DNA of 64,000 nt from Marinobacter salicampi (lineage in GTDB: Bacteria; Pseudomonadota; Gammaproteobacteria; Pseudomonadales; Oleiphilaceae), in assembly GCF_011074795.1 (NCBI RefSeq), contig NZ_JAAMPF010000012.1:248001-312000 (forward strand), written 5' to 3'. The position numbers and the translations under genes are program-made. The notes under the pieces were generated by a model that saw only the letters and a list, made by a program, of their open reading frames with translations, had not been told where the DNA came from and ran no database searches. Below are positions 34,425 through 42,589 of the stretch, piece by piece (within the stretch, counting starts at the first letter, position 1; every line of letters begins with the position of its first letter).

Positions 34425-35217
34425 AGACGAGCTGTTTCGCAATCTGTGGAATGACTACAAGGCAGTAACGCCCTCGGCCGAGAAGATACACCGGCTACTG
34501 GCAGACACCCAGGGCGGAACCATCGTGAATGACCACATTGCCCTGCGCACCTTCGACATCGACAAGACCAGTTTGGACAAGCTGGCAGCCCACTTTCTGG
34601 CTCTGGGCTACTTCGAAGGCGGTGAGTATCATTTTGAAGGCAAGAAGCTCTATGCCAAACACTTCGAACACGAGGACCCTGCAGCGCCCAAGGTTTTCAT
34701 TTCAGAGCTTCTGGTAGAAAAGTGTTCGCCTGAATTGAAAGCCATCGTCCATGGCCTGGTCGAGCAGATGGACCCGGAGGCAGTGCAGGCGGATGATTTT
34801 CTGTATTCAGGCCCCCATTGGCAGATCAATTATGCCACCTACAAGGAGTTGCTTGCGGAAAGCGAATACGCTGCCTGGGTTGCAGCCTGGGGCTTCCGGG
34901 CCAACCACTTCACCGTGAGCGTCAACGAGCTCGAACGGTTCAGCAGCATCGAAGAAATCAACCAGGTGCTGAAAGACGAGGGCTTTGCAGTGAATAGTTC
35001 GGGCGGTGAGGTCAAGGGATCGCCGGACGACCTGCTGGAGCAGTCCTCGACCATGGCCGACCGGGTTGATGTCCGGTTCAAGGATAAAATCGCAGCCATA
35101 CCCAGCTGTTTCTATGAGTTTGCCCTGCGCTATCGGCAACCGGACGGCAAACTCTATTCGGGCTTTGTGCCGGCCTCTGCCGACAAGATCTTCGAGAGCA
35201 CCAACGCCGGGATGTAG
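34411..35217 (+). CDS. DUF1338 protein, 2-oxoadipate dioxygenase/decarboxylase-like
   Basis: A 268-aa member of the DUF1338 (HglS/YdcJ) family of vicinal-oxygen-chelate non-heme iron enzymes. Candidate ligands are the His in VNDHIALRTFD, the His in FRANHFTVSVN and the Glu in FYEFALRYRQPDGKLYSG. The family's characterised member turns 2-oxoadipate into 2-hydroxyglutarate in lysine catabolism, but this is a shorter relative. The overlap with astA and the site CCAGGAGGAGG show translational coupling, linking it to arginine/2-oxo acid degradation. The substrate is inferred only. Confidence 0.85.
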   Translation: MHTDRDELFRNLWNDYKAVTPSAEKIHRLLADTQGGTIVNDHIALRTFDIDKTSLDKLAAHFLALGYFEGGEYHFEGKKLYAKHFEHEDPAAPKVFISELLVEKCSPELKAIVHGLVEQMDPEAVQADDFLYSGPHWQINYATYKELLAESEYAAWVAAWGFRANHFTVSVNELERFSSIEEINQVLKDEGFAVNSSGGEVKGSPDDLLEQSSTMADRVDVRFKDKIAAIPSCFYEFALRYRQPDGKLYSGFVPASADKIFESTNAGM

Positions 35218-35301
35218 CTCAGCCAAGCGCGAGATTAGCCGTGCCGGCCGCTGAAGGGGGTGGTATGGTTAAACCACAGCGACAGGCAGCACAGGTGAAC
35301 C

Positions 35302-35673
35302 ATGGCCAGCGACAATAAAGACCGAAGCAAACTGGACCGGATTCTGGACGAACAGCGCAAGTACATTGCCGAGCGTGAAGGGGGCTACCGGGAAAAGGCG
35401 CTCAAACTTTATCCCTGGGTCTGCGGTCGATGCGCCCGTGAGTTCAACCACCGCAACCTGCGGGAGCTGACGGTTCACCACGTCAACCATGACCACGACT
35501 ACAATCCGCCCGATGGAAGCAACTGGGAACTGCTGTGCATCTATTGCCACGATGAAGAGCACAGCAAGTTCGAGGCCTTCGTGCGTTACGGTGGGGGCTC
35601 GGAAGCAAGGCGCGAAGCCGCTACCTTCAATCCCTTTGCAGGCCTGAAAGACGCGCTGGCCAAGAAAAAATAA
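35302..35673 (+). CDS. HNH nuclease, YajD-like
   Basis: A 123-aa protein with an HNH fold: a zinc site from Cys41, Cys44, Cys79 and Cys82, the catalytic VHHVNHD (His59-His60) and Asn74 in SNWELLCIYCHDEEHSKF. This matches E. coli YajD, a standalone HNH protein with no known role. It has a basic, Lys-rich C-terminus. It follows the DUF1338 gene with an 84-bp gap. No restriction or phage genes are nearby, so a housekeeping DNA-metabolism role is likelier than defence. Confidence 0.9.
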   Translation: MASDNKDRSKLDRILDEQRKYIAEREGGYREKALKLYPWVCGRCAREFNHRNLRELTVHHVNHDHDYNPPDGSNWELLCIYCHDEEHSKFEAFVRYGGGSEARREAATFNPFAGLKDALAKKK

Positions 35674-35694
35674 CCCTGCGGGTTATAACAGGGC

Positions 35695-35796
35695 TCAGCC
35701 CTGCTGTTTCTTCTCGCGCTTTGCGACCTTCTTCTCTTTCGCCGTCATGGTCGGTTTCTTCTTCGTTTCTTTGACGTTCTTTTGTTCTTTGCTCAT
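35695..35796 (-). CDS. 33-aa lysine-rich small protein
   Basis: A short reading frame encoding MSKEQKNVKETKKKPTMTAK followed by another 13 residues, 14 of 33 residues being Lys. It has no hydrophobic stretch. It converges on yajD with its stop inside a 6-bp CAGGGC/GCCCTG triloop hairpin (35689-35703). The strongly biased composition and the conserved-looking MxAKEKKxAKREKK tail resemble small basic proteins annotated in related gammaproteobacteria, so I judge it real. RNA or ribosome binding is a guess. Confidence 0.6.
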   Translation of the reverse strand: MSKEQKNVKETKKKPTMTAKEKKVAKREKKQQG

Positions 35797-36056
35797 CTCA
35801 GGTACCCCGATCAGTAAATTCAAACTTCAGACCCGTGAAATTCTCACCTGTTGGGCGGGCGCCTAAAAGCAACTGATTGGGCTGACCAGCGGGTGGGCAA
35901 TTGATATTACCACGGGCCGGCTTGTGCAATAGCGGGAAAAGTACGGATATCGAAGGTGCAAAATCAAGGCTGCCAGAGTTGAAATTCCTGCTCCACAACG
36001 CCAGAACATTCACCAGGACCCTCACGTTGAGAAATTGCATCAAAAAGGAGCCACCC

Positions 36057-36464
36057 ATGCTACAGACCAACCCGGAAACCATCTGTCGTCTGATTGAACT
36101 TGCAGAGAGTTACCATGTGCAGGAGCCGGCCACCGATTTGGATAGCCCCGATGATCCTACCGAGGACTGGGCCCAGGAGATGCTGGTGGATACCGGTGAC
36201 AACTCTGGCCTCGAGGAATTCAAGACCGTAGTCGAGGATCTGGAGCCGGACCAGCAGCAGGAAGTGATCGCGCTCTTGTGGCTAGGTCGTGGTGACTATG
36301 TGCTTGAGGAATGGGAAGAGATAGTAAAGCAGGCCCAGGAACAGTGGACACCTGAGACAGCGGATTACCTGATACAGCACCCTATGCTGGCTGACCACCT
36401 GCGTGAGGGTCTGGACCTGCATGGCTACAGCTGCCAGGACTCCAACTTCCTGAACCCGGGCTGA
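36057..36464 (+). CDS. DUF3775-domain protein
   Basis: A 135-aa acidic, cytosolic protein, with ETICRLIELAESYHVQEPA at the N-terminus and then VEDLEPDQQQEVIALLWLGRG. These blocks fit DUF3775, a family of unknown function common in proteobacteria. The start at 36057 has an AAAGGAG site 7 nt upstream; the frame opens earlier at 35901 without a site. It converges on the DUF3096 gene. Confidence 0.85.
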   Translation: MLQTNPETICRLIELAESYHVQEPATDLDSPDDPTEDWAQEMLVDTGDNSGLEEFKTVVEDLEPDQQQEVIALLWLGRGDYVLEEWEEIVKQAQEQWTPETADYLIQHPMLADHLREGLDLHGYSCQDSNFLNPG

Positions 36465-36486
36465 GAGCCAACCCTGAATGGAAAAT

Positions 36487-36516
36487 GGAGGGGCATGATC
36501 GCCTGAGCATGCCTCC
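36487..36516. terminator. Possible hairpin terminator between convergent genes
   Basis: GGAGG..CATG pairs with CATGCCTCC (9 bp with a 2-nt bulge) about 22 bp after the DUF3775 stop. No clear T-tract follows, so termination activity is uncertain; it is placed where a bidirectional terminator would be expected. Confidence 0.35.
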
Positions 36517-36531
36517 TCAGAATCAGGTCTT

Positions 36532-36675
36532 TCAGAACCCCTGCCCCAGCAAGCCCAGGGTACCCAGCACAATCAGATACCCAGCCACAATGTAGTTAAG
36601 CAACCTGGGGAAAAACAGGATCGCGATGCCCGCTCCCAGTGTAATCAGCGGTGCAATCTCCAGATGCAGTGTCAT
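36532..36675 (-). CDS. DUF3096 small inner-membrane protein
   Basis: A 47-aa protein of two hydrophobic segments joined by a short basic turn: MTLHLEIAPLITLGAGIAIL, then FFPRLLNYIVAGYLIVLGTL and a GLLGQGF end. The PRLLNYIVAxYLIxxG motif is diagnostic of DUF3096. A strong AAAGGAGGGAG site precedes the ATG. Function is unknown. It is too short for most gene callers and is a single-gene unit. Confidence 0.88.
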   Translation of the reverse strand: MTLHLEIAPLITLGAGIAILFFPRLLNYIVAGYLIVLGTLGLLGQGF

Positions 36676-36961
36676 TGTGAAGCTCCCTCCTTTGCCACGG
36701 ATAAGTCAGGGGTCTCCCTGACGTTCGGTCTTCAGCCTAACAGACTGGCTCCCCTTTGGTTATCGAAGATCCTCTCCGGCGTTCACATTCTGAAACCTAA
36801 AACTTTTAAAAATTAACAATATACAGACCGAATCCGCTCATCCATTAGCCTTGGCCGACAGTATTCCCTGGTTCCAATCCACGCCAGAGCCATAAATCCA
36901 AAGCGCTACTCATCTTTCGGACTGGCCAATATGAAACTTTCGACAACAAAGGTCTGCCACC

Positions 36962-38599
36962 ATGACTGCACAACTCACCGTCGCTCAAAGGCTTGCTCTG
37001 AGTTTTGGGTTAATCCTGACATTGATGATCGCCATCACCCTGATCGGGATCAACCGGGTCGGATTCATTGACGAGACGCTGACCACCGTCAGCGAGGGTG
37101 CCGCAGCCAAGCAGCGTCAGGCTATCAATTTTCGAGGCAGCGTACACGACCGGGCGATTGCCATCCGGGATGCCGTGCTGGTGCGGGAAGACCGGGCTCT
37201 GACGTCCCATCTTCGCGATGTAGCCGCACTGGCAGACTTCTACCGGGACTCGGCCAGAGCAATGGAAAACCTGTTCAGCAGCCAGCAATACACCGATACC
37301 GAACAGCGACTGCTGGAGCGCATCCAGCAAACCGAAATCACCACCCTGGCCCTGACTGACCGGCTGGTCGACCTGCGCCAGGACGGTAGCATAGAAGAAG
37401 CCCGCGACTTTCTGTTGGCCGACGTGTCGCCGGCCTACAGTTTATGGCTCAAGCAGATCAACGAGTTCATCGATTATCAGGAAGACTATATACAGAGCGA
37501 TATCTCCGATGTCCGCGAGGCCGCAGGCGAGTTTGAATGGACCATGCTTGGTCTGACTGCCCTGGCTCTAGTGCTGAGTGTCGTGGTGTCAGTGCTTATT
37601 ATCCGCAAGCTCAAACGTACGCTCGGTGCCGAACCCCACGAGGTAGCCGAGGTCATTCGCCGGATGGCCGAGGGCGAACTGCGCCATAACATCAATACGC
37701 CGTACGAAGACAGTGTGATGGGAGCCCTTAAAACCGCACTCGTACAGATCGTCGGTACCATCAGGGAAGTGCGCGAAGGGGCGGAATCCCTCAACGGCGC
37801 CGCAGCTGAGTTGCTATCCACCTCAGAGAACAATAGCCAGCAGATTCGTATCCAGACCCGGGAGGCCGAGCAGATGGCCGCGGCCATCAACGAGATGGCC
37901 GCTTCCGTATCCGAGGTGGCTGACTACGCAGCCAAGGCAGCTTCCGCCACCCAGACCGCTGATGGCGAAGTCAATTCCGGCACCCACGTGGTCCATGACA
38001 CCGCCAATGCCATCAACAATCTGGCCAAAACCCTGGAGGACGCTGCCATCACGGTTCATGGGGTTTCGAAGGACAGCGCAGACATCGAAAACATCATCGA
38101 GGTGATCAACGCCATTGCCGAGCAGACCAACCTGCTAGCCCTGAACGCTGCCATCGAAGCGGCCCGTGCAGGCACTCACGGTCGCGGCTTTGCCGTGGTT
38201 GCCGACGAAGTCCGGTCCCTGGCAACCCGCACCCAGGATTCGACCCGGGAAATCCAGGAGATGATTGCCAAGCTCCAGGTCGGCGCAGGCAAGGCAGCCT
38301 CTGTCATGGAAACCAGCCGCGACCTGGCCCGCAAGACAGTGGAACAGACGGCGGCAGCGGAACAGGCCCTGGCCAGTATCGGACGTGAAGTCGGGTCGAT
38401 CAATGACATGAACGCCCAGATAGCCAGCGCTTCCGAGGAACAAAGTGCGGTGGCCGAAGAAGTGAACAGGAACATTACCCGCATCCACGATGCGACCGTT
38501 GAAACCGCGGCAGGTTCGGAACAGGTGGCTGCGTCCAGCAAGGAGCTCTCCGAGCTTGCGGACAAGCTCACCGGCAAGGTGAGTTTTTTCAAGACATGA
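36962..38599 (+). CDS. Methyl-accepting chemotaxis protein
   Basis: A 545-aa chemoreceptor. Helix 1 at about 10-30, a roughly 160-residue four-helix-bundle (MCP_signal_4HB type) periplasmic sensor domain, helix 2 at about 195-215 followed by a HAMP domain ([21 protein letters not shown]), then a long cytoplasmic coiled coil. The hairpin tip reads [40 protein letters not shown] (in part), identical to the CheA/CheW-binding consensus. No C-terminal NWETF-type pentapeptide is seen. The ligand is unknown. Confidence 0.96.
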   Translation: MTAQLTVAQRLALSFGLILTLMIAITLIGINRVGFIDETLTTVSEGAAAKQRQAINFRGSVHDRAIAIRDAVLVREDRALTSHLRDVAALADFYRDSARAMENLFSSQQYTDTEQRLLERIQQTEITTLALTDRLVDLRQDGSIEEARDFLLADVSPAYSLWLKQINEFIDYQEDYIQSDISDVREAAGEFEWTMLGLTALALVLSVVVSVLIIRKLKRTLGAEPHEVAEVIRRMAEGELRHNINTPYEDSVMGALKTALVQIVGTIREVREGAESLNGAAAELLSTSENNSQQIRIQTREAEQMAAAINEMAASVSEVADYAAKAASATQTADGEVNSGTHVVHDTANAINNLAKTLEDAAITVHGVSKDSADIENIIEVINAIAEQTNLLALNAAIEAARAGTHGRGFAVVADEVRSLATRTQDSTREIQEMIAKLQVGAGKAASVMETSRDLARKTVEQTAAAEQALASIGREVGSINDMNAQIASASEEQSAVAEEVNRNITRIHDATVETAAGSEQVAASSKELSELADKLTGKVSFFKT

Positions 38600-38704
38600 G
38601 CCAGGGCCAGGCCGGTAGCTCAAGGTGTAACCCTGCATAACGGGTAGCCTGTCTAATGGTTGCAAATCTGTAATTACCATTCAGTAGGAATTAACGGCAA
38701 CTAT

Positions 38705-38726
38705 TGGAATAGCCATGCCTATTCCA
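38705..38726. promoter_or_regulatory. Perfect 8-bp inverted repeat upstream of the lipid A deacylase gene
   Basis: TGGAATAG and CTATTCCA are fully complementary around a 6-nt spacer CCATGC. A second, smaller palindrome TAACCTAAGGTTA lies at 38735-38747, 25 bp before the TTG start. The pair looks like regulator-binding dyads in the promoter region. Confidence 0.55.
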
Positions 38727-38771
38727 CAAAATAGTAACCTAAGGTTAACCTGAGCCAAGGAGGGCCATCGG

Positions 38772-39338
38772 TTGCAGACTACAGGTTCACGTCGTTTAGC
38801 ATTATCAGCTTTGCTGCTTTTTCAGATACTGGCAGGATCTACCGTGCTTGCGGAAAGCACGACAGTTGAAAATGAGGAGAACGAGGCACCCAGTGAGAGC
38901 CAGCCTTATCCTCCAGGCCAGTCCCTTCTTAATGTGACCGCCGGTCAGGTAGGTATTGACCGCCATCTTGAGTCTCCCTGGCGCTATGGCGTGGAATACC
39001 GGATGGCGCCCGTCACCCGGTACCGCCTGGTGCCCTCCTTCGGGCTTGCCTGGACATCCGATGACGCCAACTTTATCTACGCTGAGCTGCGACGGGATTT
39101 CCACCTGGGCGGACGCTGGCTGCTGACCCCGAGTTTCGGGGTCGGTCGCTTCAATAGCCGGCCCAATCTGGATCTGGGTCTGCCCCTGGAGTTCCGCAGT
39201 GGGCTGGAACTGAGCTATCGCTTCGAGGCCGGCTACCGACTGGGCGCTGCCATCTTCCATCTCTCCAATGGCGGCTTATCGGAAGAAAACCCGGGCACTG
39301 AAGCCGCTGTACTTTCCTTCAGCCTACCCTTTCCATGA
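38772..39338 (+). CDS. PagL-like lipid A 3-O-deacylase (outer-membrane acyloxyacyl hydrolase)
   Basis: A 188-aa protein with a signal peptide (about 1-27, ending STVLAES), an acidic spacer and an eight-stranded beta-barrel of alternating residues. The PagL catalytic triad is visible near the C-terminus: His163, Ser165 and Glu177 in IFHLSNGGLSEENPGTE. PagL removes a 3-O-linked acyl chain from lipid A. The barrel ends in Phe-Pro-Phe-Pro. A TTG start at 38772 is supported by AAGGAGGG seven bases upstream. Two dyads upstream suggest regulated expression. Confidence 0.85.
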   Translation: MQTTGSRRLALSALLLFQILAGSTVLAESTTVENEENEAPSESQPYPPGQSLLNVTAGQVGIDRHLESPWRYGVEYRMAPVTRYRLVPSFGLAWTSDDANFIYAELRRDFHLGGRWLLTPSFGVGRFNSRPNLDLGLPLEFRSGLELSYRFEAGYRLGAAIFHLSNGGLSEENPGTEAAVLSFSLPFP

Positions 39339-39357
39339 GCCTTAATCTTTCAAGTTC

Positions 39358-39437
39358 TTACCTTCGGTAACCAAGGGCAACGTTTTACTCCTTGCGGGCT
39401 CCCCGTTACCGGCCTAGCTTTAGGGAAGCCTCTCCCT
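39358..39437. ncRNA. Structured intergenic segment with mutually exclusive hairpins
   Basis: CGGTAAC (39365-39371) pairs perfectly with GTTACCG (39405-39411), closing an inner stem CAAGG/CCTTG (39372-39376/39390-39394). But GGTAA (39366-39370) can also pair with TTACC at 39358-39362 on a 3-nt loop, so the two folds exclude each other. A further AGGGA/TCCCT stem lies at 39422-39437. The alternatives resemble a riboswitch or attenuator upstream of the AbiTii-like gene, but no known class was matched. Confidence 0.4.
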
Positions 39438-39527
39438 CCTGTAGCCAGGGGCGTCACCCAAAACAAGAACTGAAGTCGTGCGCCAGCCCCGTTTGGTGCC
39501 GACCGTAGAGCCCAAGGAGTAGACCTG

Positions 39528-40193
39528 ATGGCGGCACCGGTTAACCATCTGGAAGAGCGTCTTCGGGACGCGGATGATCCCTTCACGGAAATCATGCCCG
39601 CGGCCATAACCCTGGCCATGATGCTGCGGCACCGAACCATGGCCGCATGGCTACGGACCGAGTTTGCAGGCTACGGTGAGGGTGTCCAGCTTCCACCCTA
39701 TCGTCTGGATATCCCCGGTCACATCGTCGCCAAGTCGCCACAGTACGGCTGGATTCCAGCTCCCGTGGACGAGACCCAGCAGCGGGAATTCGCCCATCTC
39801 GATATCAACAGTGGCGTGAAGGAGCTGGAAAAGATCTGCCTGAGCTGCAAAAAAGGCAGTGGCAATCAGGTCGCCTTCTCACCGGAGCAGCTTGCCCTGG
39901 TCCAGTCCCAGATCAACCTCAAGGCGCAGCTGGCCATAACCGTCAGTCGGGAGCATTACTGCCGGCTGTTGAGAATGATCCGATCCGCTGTCTACCTCTG
40001 GACCATGGATCTGATCGAACTGGATGCCTGTGGTGAGCACAATTCCTTCACAGAAGCGGAAAGGGCCCAGGCCGCGCACCTGGATGACCCCGAGAGGTTT
40101 TGGCGCCGGGCCATGGACGAGGAAGACAAACTGCCCATTCCGGATGTGCGCGCCGCCGGTTTCTTTGAGCGAGTTTTCGGCCGGGCAGGTTAG
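39528..40193 (+). CDS. AbiTii-like domain protein
   Basis: A 221-aa cytosolic protein. Residues about 20-90 carry the AbiTii-type pattern: an all-helical start, ITLAMMLRHRTMAAWLRTEF then AGYGEG..LPPYRLDIPGHIV, matching the W..EL.GY....LP.YR signature of that predicted abortive-infection domain. The C-terminal half is helical with several Cys (KICLSCKKG) and ends FFERVFGRAG; no nuclease or NTPase motif is visible. Standalone AbiTii proteins are of unknown function. An AAGGAG site precedes the ATG. The assignment is moderate. Confidence 0.65.
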   Translation: MAAPVNHLEERLRDADDPFTEIMPAAITLAMMLRHRTMAAWLRTEFAGYGEGVQLPPYRLDIPGHIVAKSPQYGWIPAPVDETQQREFAHLDINSGVKELEKICLSCKKGSGNQVAFSPEQLALVQSQINLKAQLAITVSREHYCRLLRMIRSAVYLWTMDLIELDACGEHNSFTEAERAQAAHLDDPERFWRRAMDEEDKLPIPDVRAAGFFERVFGRAG

Positions 40194-40225
40194 TGTGCCG
40201 TCTGGAGCCAGACGGGGCACCAGTC

Positions 40226-41464
40226 TCACTGGTCCTGATCCCCGGGCTTACCGAAGCGTCTGCCCCAGGTTTTTGCGACAGGCGCTGCAGTAACGCCGTG
40301 AGCTACCAGCGAGGCGGCCACCAGCAGGCTGGCCACAACCCAGACCTGCTCATTGCCAGTCTCCCGATGCACCAGGGCAGCATAGAACAGGGCAGAAACC
40401 CCGATGGGACCGAACCACCCGGCCAGCAATGCCATCTTCAGATCCCGCCAGCGGCCTATCATCGGCCGCAGCAACAAGATAACCGGGATTCGCCGTAACG
40501 CCAGCACAGCGAGCACCAGGCCCAGACCGCGCCAGCCCAGCTCACTCCAGTCAGACCATGGGATCATCAAACCGAACAGCATGAATACCGGCAGGGTAAA
40601 GAACAGGTTGATTGCCTCCTGGATGTTGGCCTCCTCCGCCCGTTCCTTACCGCCAACTTCCTGGTCGAAGGCCACGCCGGCGACGAACACAGCGAGTATG
40701 CTGTCCAGACCCAGCAGCTTGCCCAGCCCGAGGGTAAACAGGGTCAGGGTCAGGGTCATCACCAGAAAGGAAGGCTGGTCAATGTAGTCCCTCCTTTCAG
40801 CAAAGCGCAGACCCCATCCGGCCAGCAAACCAACCACCGCCCCGAACACAACCGCGCCGATCACCTTCCACCCGATTACCTGGATCAGCCACTCCGTCCA
40901 GGCCGCGCTGGCGTCTTTCGACAGCAGCAGAATCGGTAGCATAACCAGCGGCAGGGCCAGGCCATCATTCAGGGCTGACTCTGAGGACAGGGTATGACGG
41001 AAACGACCGGGCAGGTTCTCATGGGCAACACCTCCGGTCACGATGGAACTCGCCACCACAGGATCAGTGGCACAGACAGAAGCGCCCAGCATCAAGGCCG
41101 GCAATAGCGCAATCTCGAGAAGGCCCCAGGACAGACCGGCACTGACCAACCACATCAGGGGCATGCCGATACACAGAAGTACCAAAAGAGAGCGCGCATG
41201 AACGAAAATGTAACGTCGCGGAAGGCGCAGGGCGATGCCCATCAGACTAATGCCCAGGGTGAGGCGGGCTGCCTCCTCCAGAAGCCTCATGTCGTCGCCC
41301 CACTGGGCAGGGTGAAGCAGACCCGCTACCGGGCCTGCGAGTACGCCCACCGCAAAGGCCAGCAGCGGCAGTGAGAAAATGCTGCGGTTCAGTGGCCGGG
41401 CGAGAAGTCCCTTGATCAGTATGGACCCGCCTATCAGGGCCAGTGCCAGATTGAGTTCTGTCAA
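40226..41464 (-). CDS. Cation:proton antiporter (CPA1/NhaP type)
   Basis: A 412-aa membrane protein with about twelve helices. GASVCATDPVVASSIV holds the ion-site Asp-Pro of CPA1 antiporters, followed by SSESALNDGLALPLVMLP, matching ESxxNDGxA. Such carriers exchange Na+ or K+ for H+ and serve salt and pH homeostasis. It is a single gene, convergent with the AbiTii-like gene (32-bp gap), and lies downstream of ectD on the same strand, together an osmotic-stress pair. Na+ versus K+ specificity cannot be told. Confidence 0.9.
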   Translation of the reverse strand: MTELNLALALIGGSILIKGLLARPLNRSIFSLPLLAFAVGVLAGPVAGLLHPAQWGDDMRLLEEAARLTLGISLMGIALRLPRRYIFVHARSLLVLLCIGMPLMWLVSAGLSWGLLEIALLPALMLGASVCATDPVVASSIVTGGVAHENLPGRFRHTLSSESALNDGLALPLVMLPILLLSKDASAAWTEWLIQVIGWKVIGAVVFGAVVGLLAGWGLRFAERRDYIDQPSFLVMTLTLTLFTLGLGKLLGLDSILAVFVAGVAFDQEVGGKERAEEANIQEAINLFFTLPVFMLFGLMIPWSDWSELGWRGLGLVLAVLALRRIPVILLLRPMIGRWRDLKMALLAGWFGPIGVSALFYAALVHRETGNEQVWVVASLLVAASLVAHGVTAAPVAKTWGRRFGKPGDQDQ

Positions 41465-41532
41465 AATTACGCCTCCCTGCGCTCCGACAGAACTACTCTA
41501 ACCGTTCAATGCCCTGGTTCCAAATCAGCCAG

Positions 41533-42435
41533 TCAGAACCCCCGGCCAACATTCTGAGGCCGGGTAGCCAGATACTCCGGTCTGGGCTTGGGGCTGCTGA
41601 ACGGCTTGCCCAGCTGGTTATCCACGCTGTTGTAGACAAAGAACAGGTTGGCCCTGGGCCAGGGTGACATGTTGCGGTTGGAAGCGTGCAGGGTATTGCA
41701 CTCGAAGAGCAGTAATGAGCCAGCAGGACCCACCGGTGCCGCTATGCCGTCGTCACCCGCCAACTGCGCAATGGCAGACCGTGGTGGAACACCGATGGAC
41801 TGGCTTTTGAGCGAGCTTTTCCAGTTCTGCTCGGGGGTTCTGCCCACGCAGGGGACGAATTGCTTGTGGGAGCCAGGGATCAGCATCAGTGGACCGTTAT
41901 AGGGATTATTCTCGGTGAGCATGATGGAGGCACTGATGGCACGCATCTTGGGCATGCCATCTTCGCTGTGCCAGGTCTCGAAGTCAGAGTGCCACTCAAA
42001 GCCACCCCCTGAAAAGCCGGTTTTGCTGTTAATACGGAACTGGTGAATGTAGACGTCGCTGCCAAGAATCTGGTGGATCATGTCCACAATGCGGGGCTCG
42101 CGGGTCATCCGGTCAAACGCCTCCGAGAACTGATGCATGGCGAATACCGAGCGTATCTCCTCGCGTCCTGCGTCCATGACCACTTCTTCCCGGTCCCTCA
42201 TATTTGGGTCTTTGGCCATGGTAACCAGCTCCCCGAGAAACGAATCTACTTCTTCCGGCTGGAAAAAACCGTTGAACCAAAGAAAACCGTCGCGATCAAA
42301 CTGGTCAAGCTGGGACTTTCCCAACGGCCCCGCTGTCTGCTGGGCACCCCTGCTGTGAATGACCGGCTCCTGGCGGGGAAACATCGCCTGTTCCGATTCA
42401 TTACGGGTTGGGTAAAAATCTGCATGTTGTAGCAT
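41533..42435 (-). CDS. ectD: Ectoine hydroxylase
   Basis: A 300-aa Fe(II)/2-oxoglutarate dioxygenase (EctD) that makes 5-hydroxyectoine from ectoine. The metal site is His and Asp in FEWHSDFETWHSEDGMP, with the second His in NTLHASNRN; FRINSKTGFSGGGFEWHSDF is the EctD signature. The start at 42435 (MLQHADFYPTRNESEQ) gives the usual family length; the longer frame to 42561 is not conserved. The ectABC synthesis genes are not in the window. A Crp/Fnr-type regulator is divergent, 154 bp away, with a long dyad in the gap. Confidence 0.94.
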   Translation of the reverse strand: MLQHADFYPTRNESEQAMFPRQEPVIHSRGAQQTAGPLGKSQLDQFDRDGFLWFNGFFQPEEVDSFLGELVTMAKDPNMRDREEVVMDAGREEIRSVFAMHQFSEAFDRMTREPRIVDMIHQILGSDVYIHQFRINSKTGFSGGGFEWHSDFETWHSEDGMPKMRAISASIMLTENNPYNGPLMLIPGSHKQFVPCVGRTPEQNWKSSLKSQSIGVPPRSAIAQLAGDDGIAAPVGPAGSLLLFECNTLHASNRNMSPWPRANLFFVYNSVDNQLGKPFSSPKPRPEYLATRPQNVGRGF

Positions 42436-42465
42436 AATCAATTGGCTCCTAGCGTATTTCAGACT

Positions 42466-42491
42466 CCTTGTGAGCTGAGAACCTAACAAGG
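42466..42491. promoter_or_regulatory. Dyad in the ectD/crp-like divergent promoter region
   Basis: CCTTGT and ACAAGG flank 14 nt, forming a perfect 6-bp dyad at the typical spacing of a Crp/Fnr dimer site, though it is not the TGTGA-N6-TCACA or TTGAT-N4-ATCAA consensus. A second inverted pair, ATGTTGTA at 42424-42431 and TACAACAT at 42507-42514, spans the same region. Confidence 0.4.
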
Positions 42492-42589
42492 GGATAAACA
42501 TGCTTCTACAACATAGGTTATGGTAGAGGCCCGGGACGCCCAGCACGTGGCGTGAATACACATGAGGAGTTTGTAACCAGGAGGGCTAC

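Noticed and set aside
35302-35673. HNH nuclease as part of a defence or mobile element
   Set aside because: It is YajD-like and standalone, with no restriction, toxin or phage genes around it.
39340-39527. c-di-GMP-I riboswitch in front of the AbiTii-like gene
   Set aside because: Only short parts (CCGGCCTA, GTAGCC) look alike; the invariant GGACGCAAAGCC and tetraloop receptor were not found, so I keep it as an unclassified structure only.
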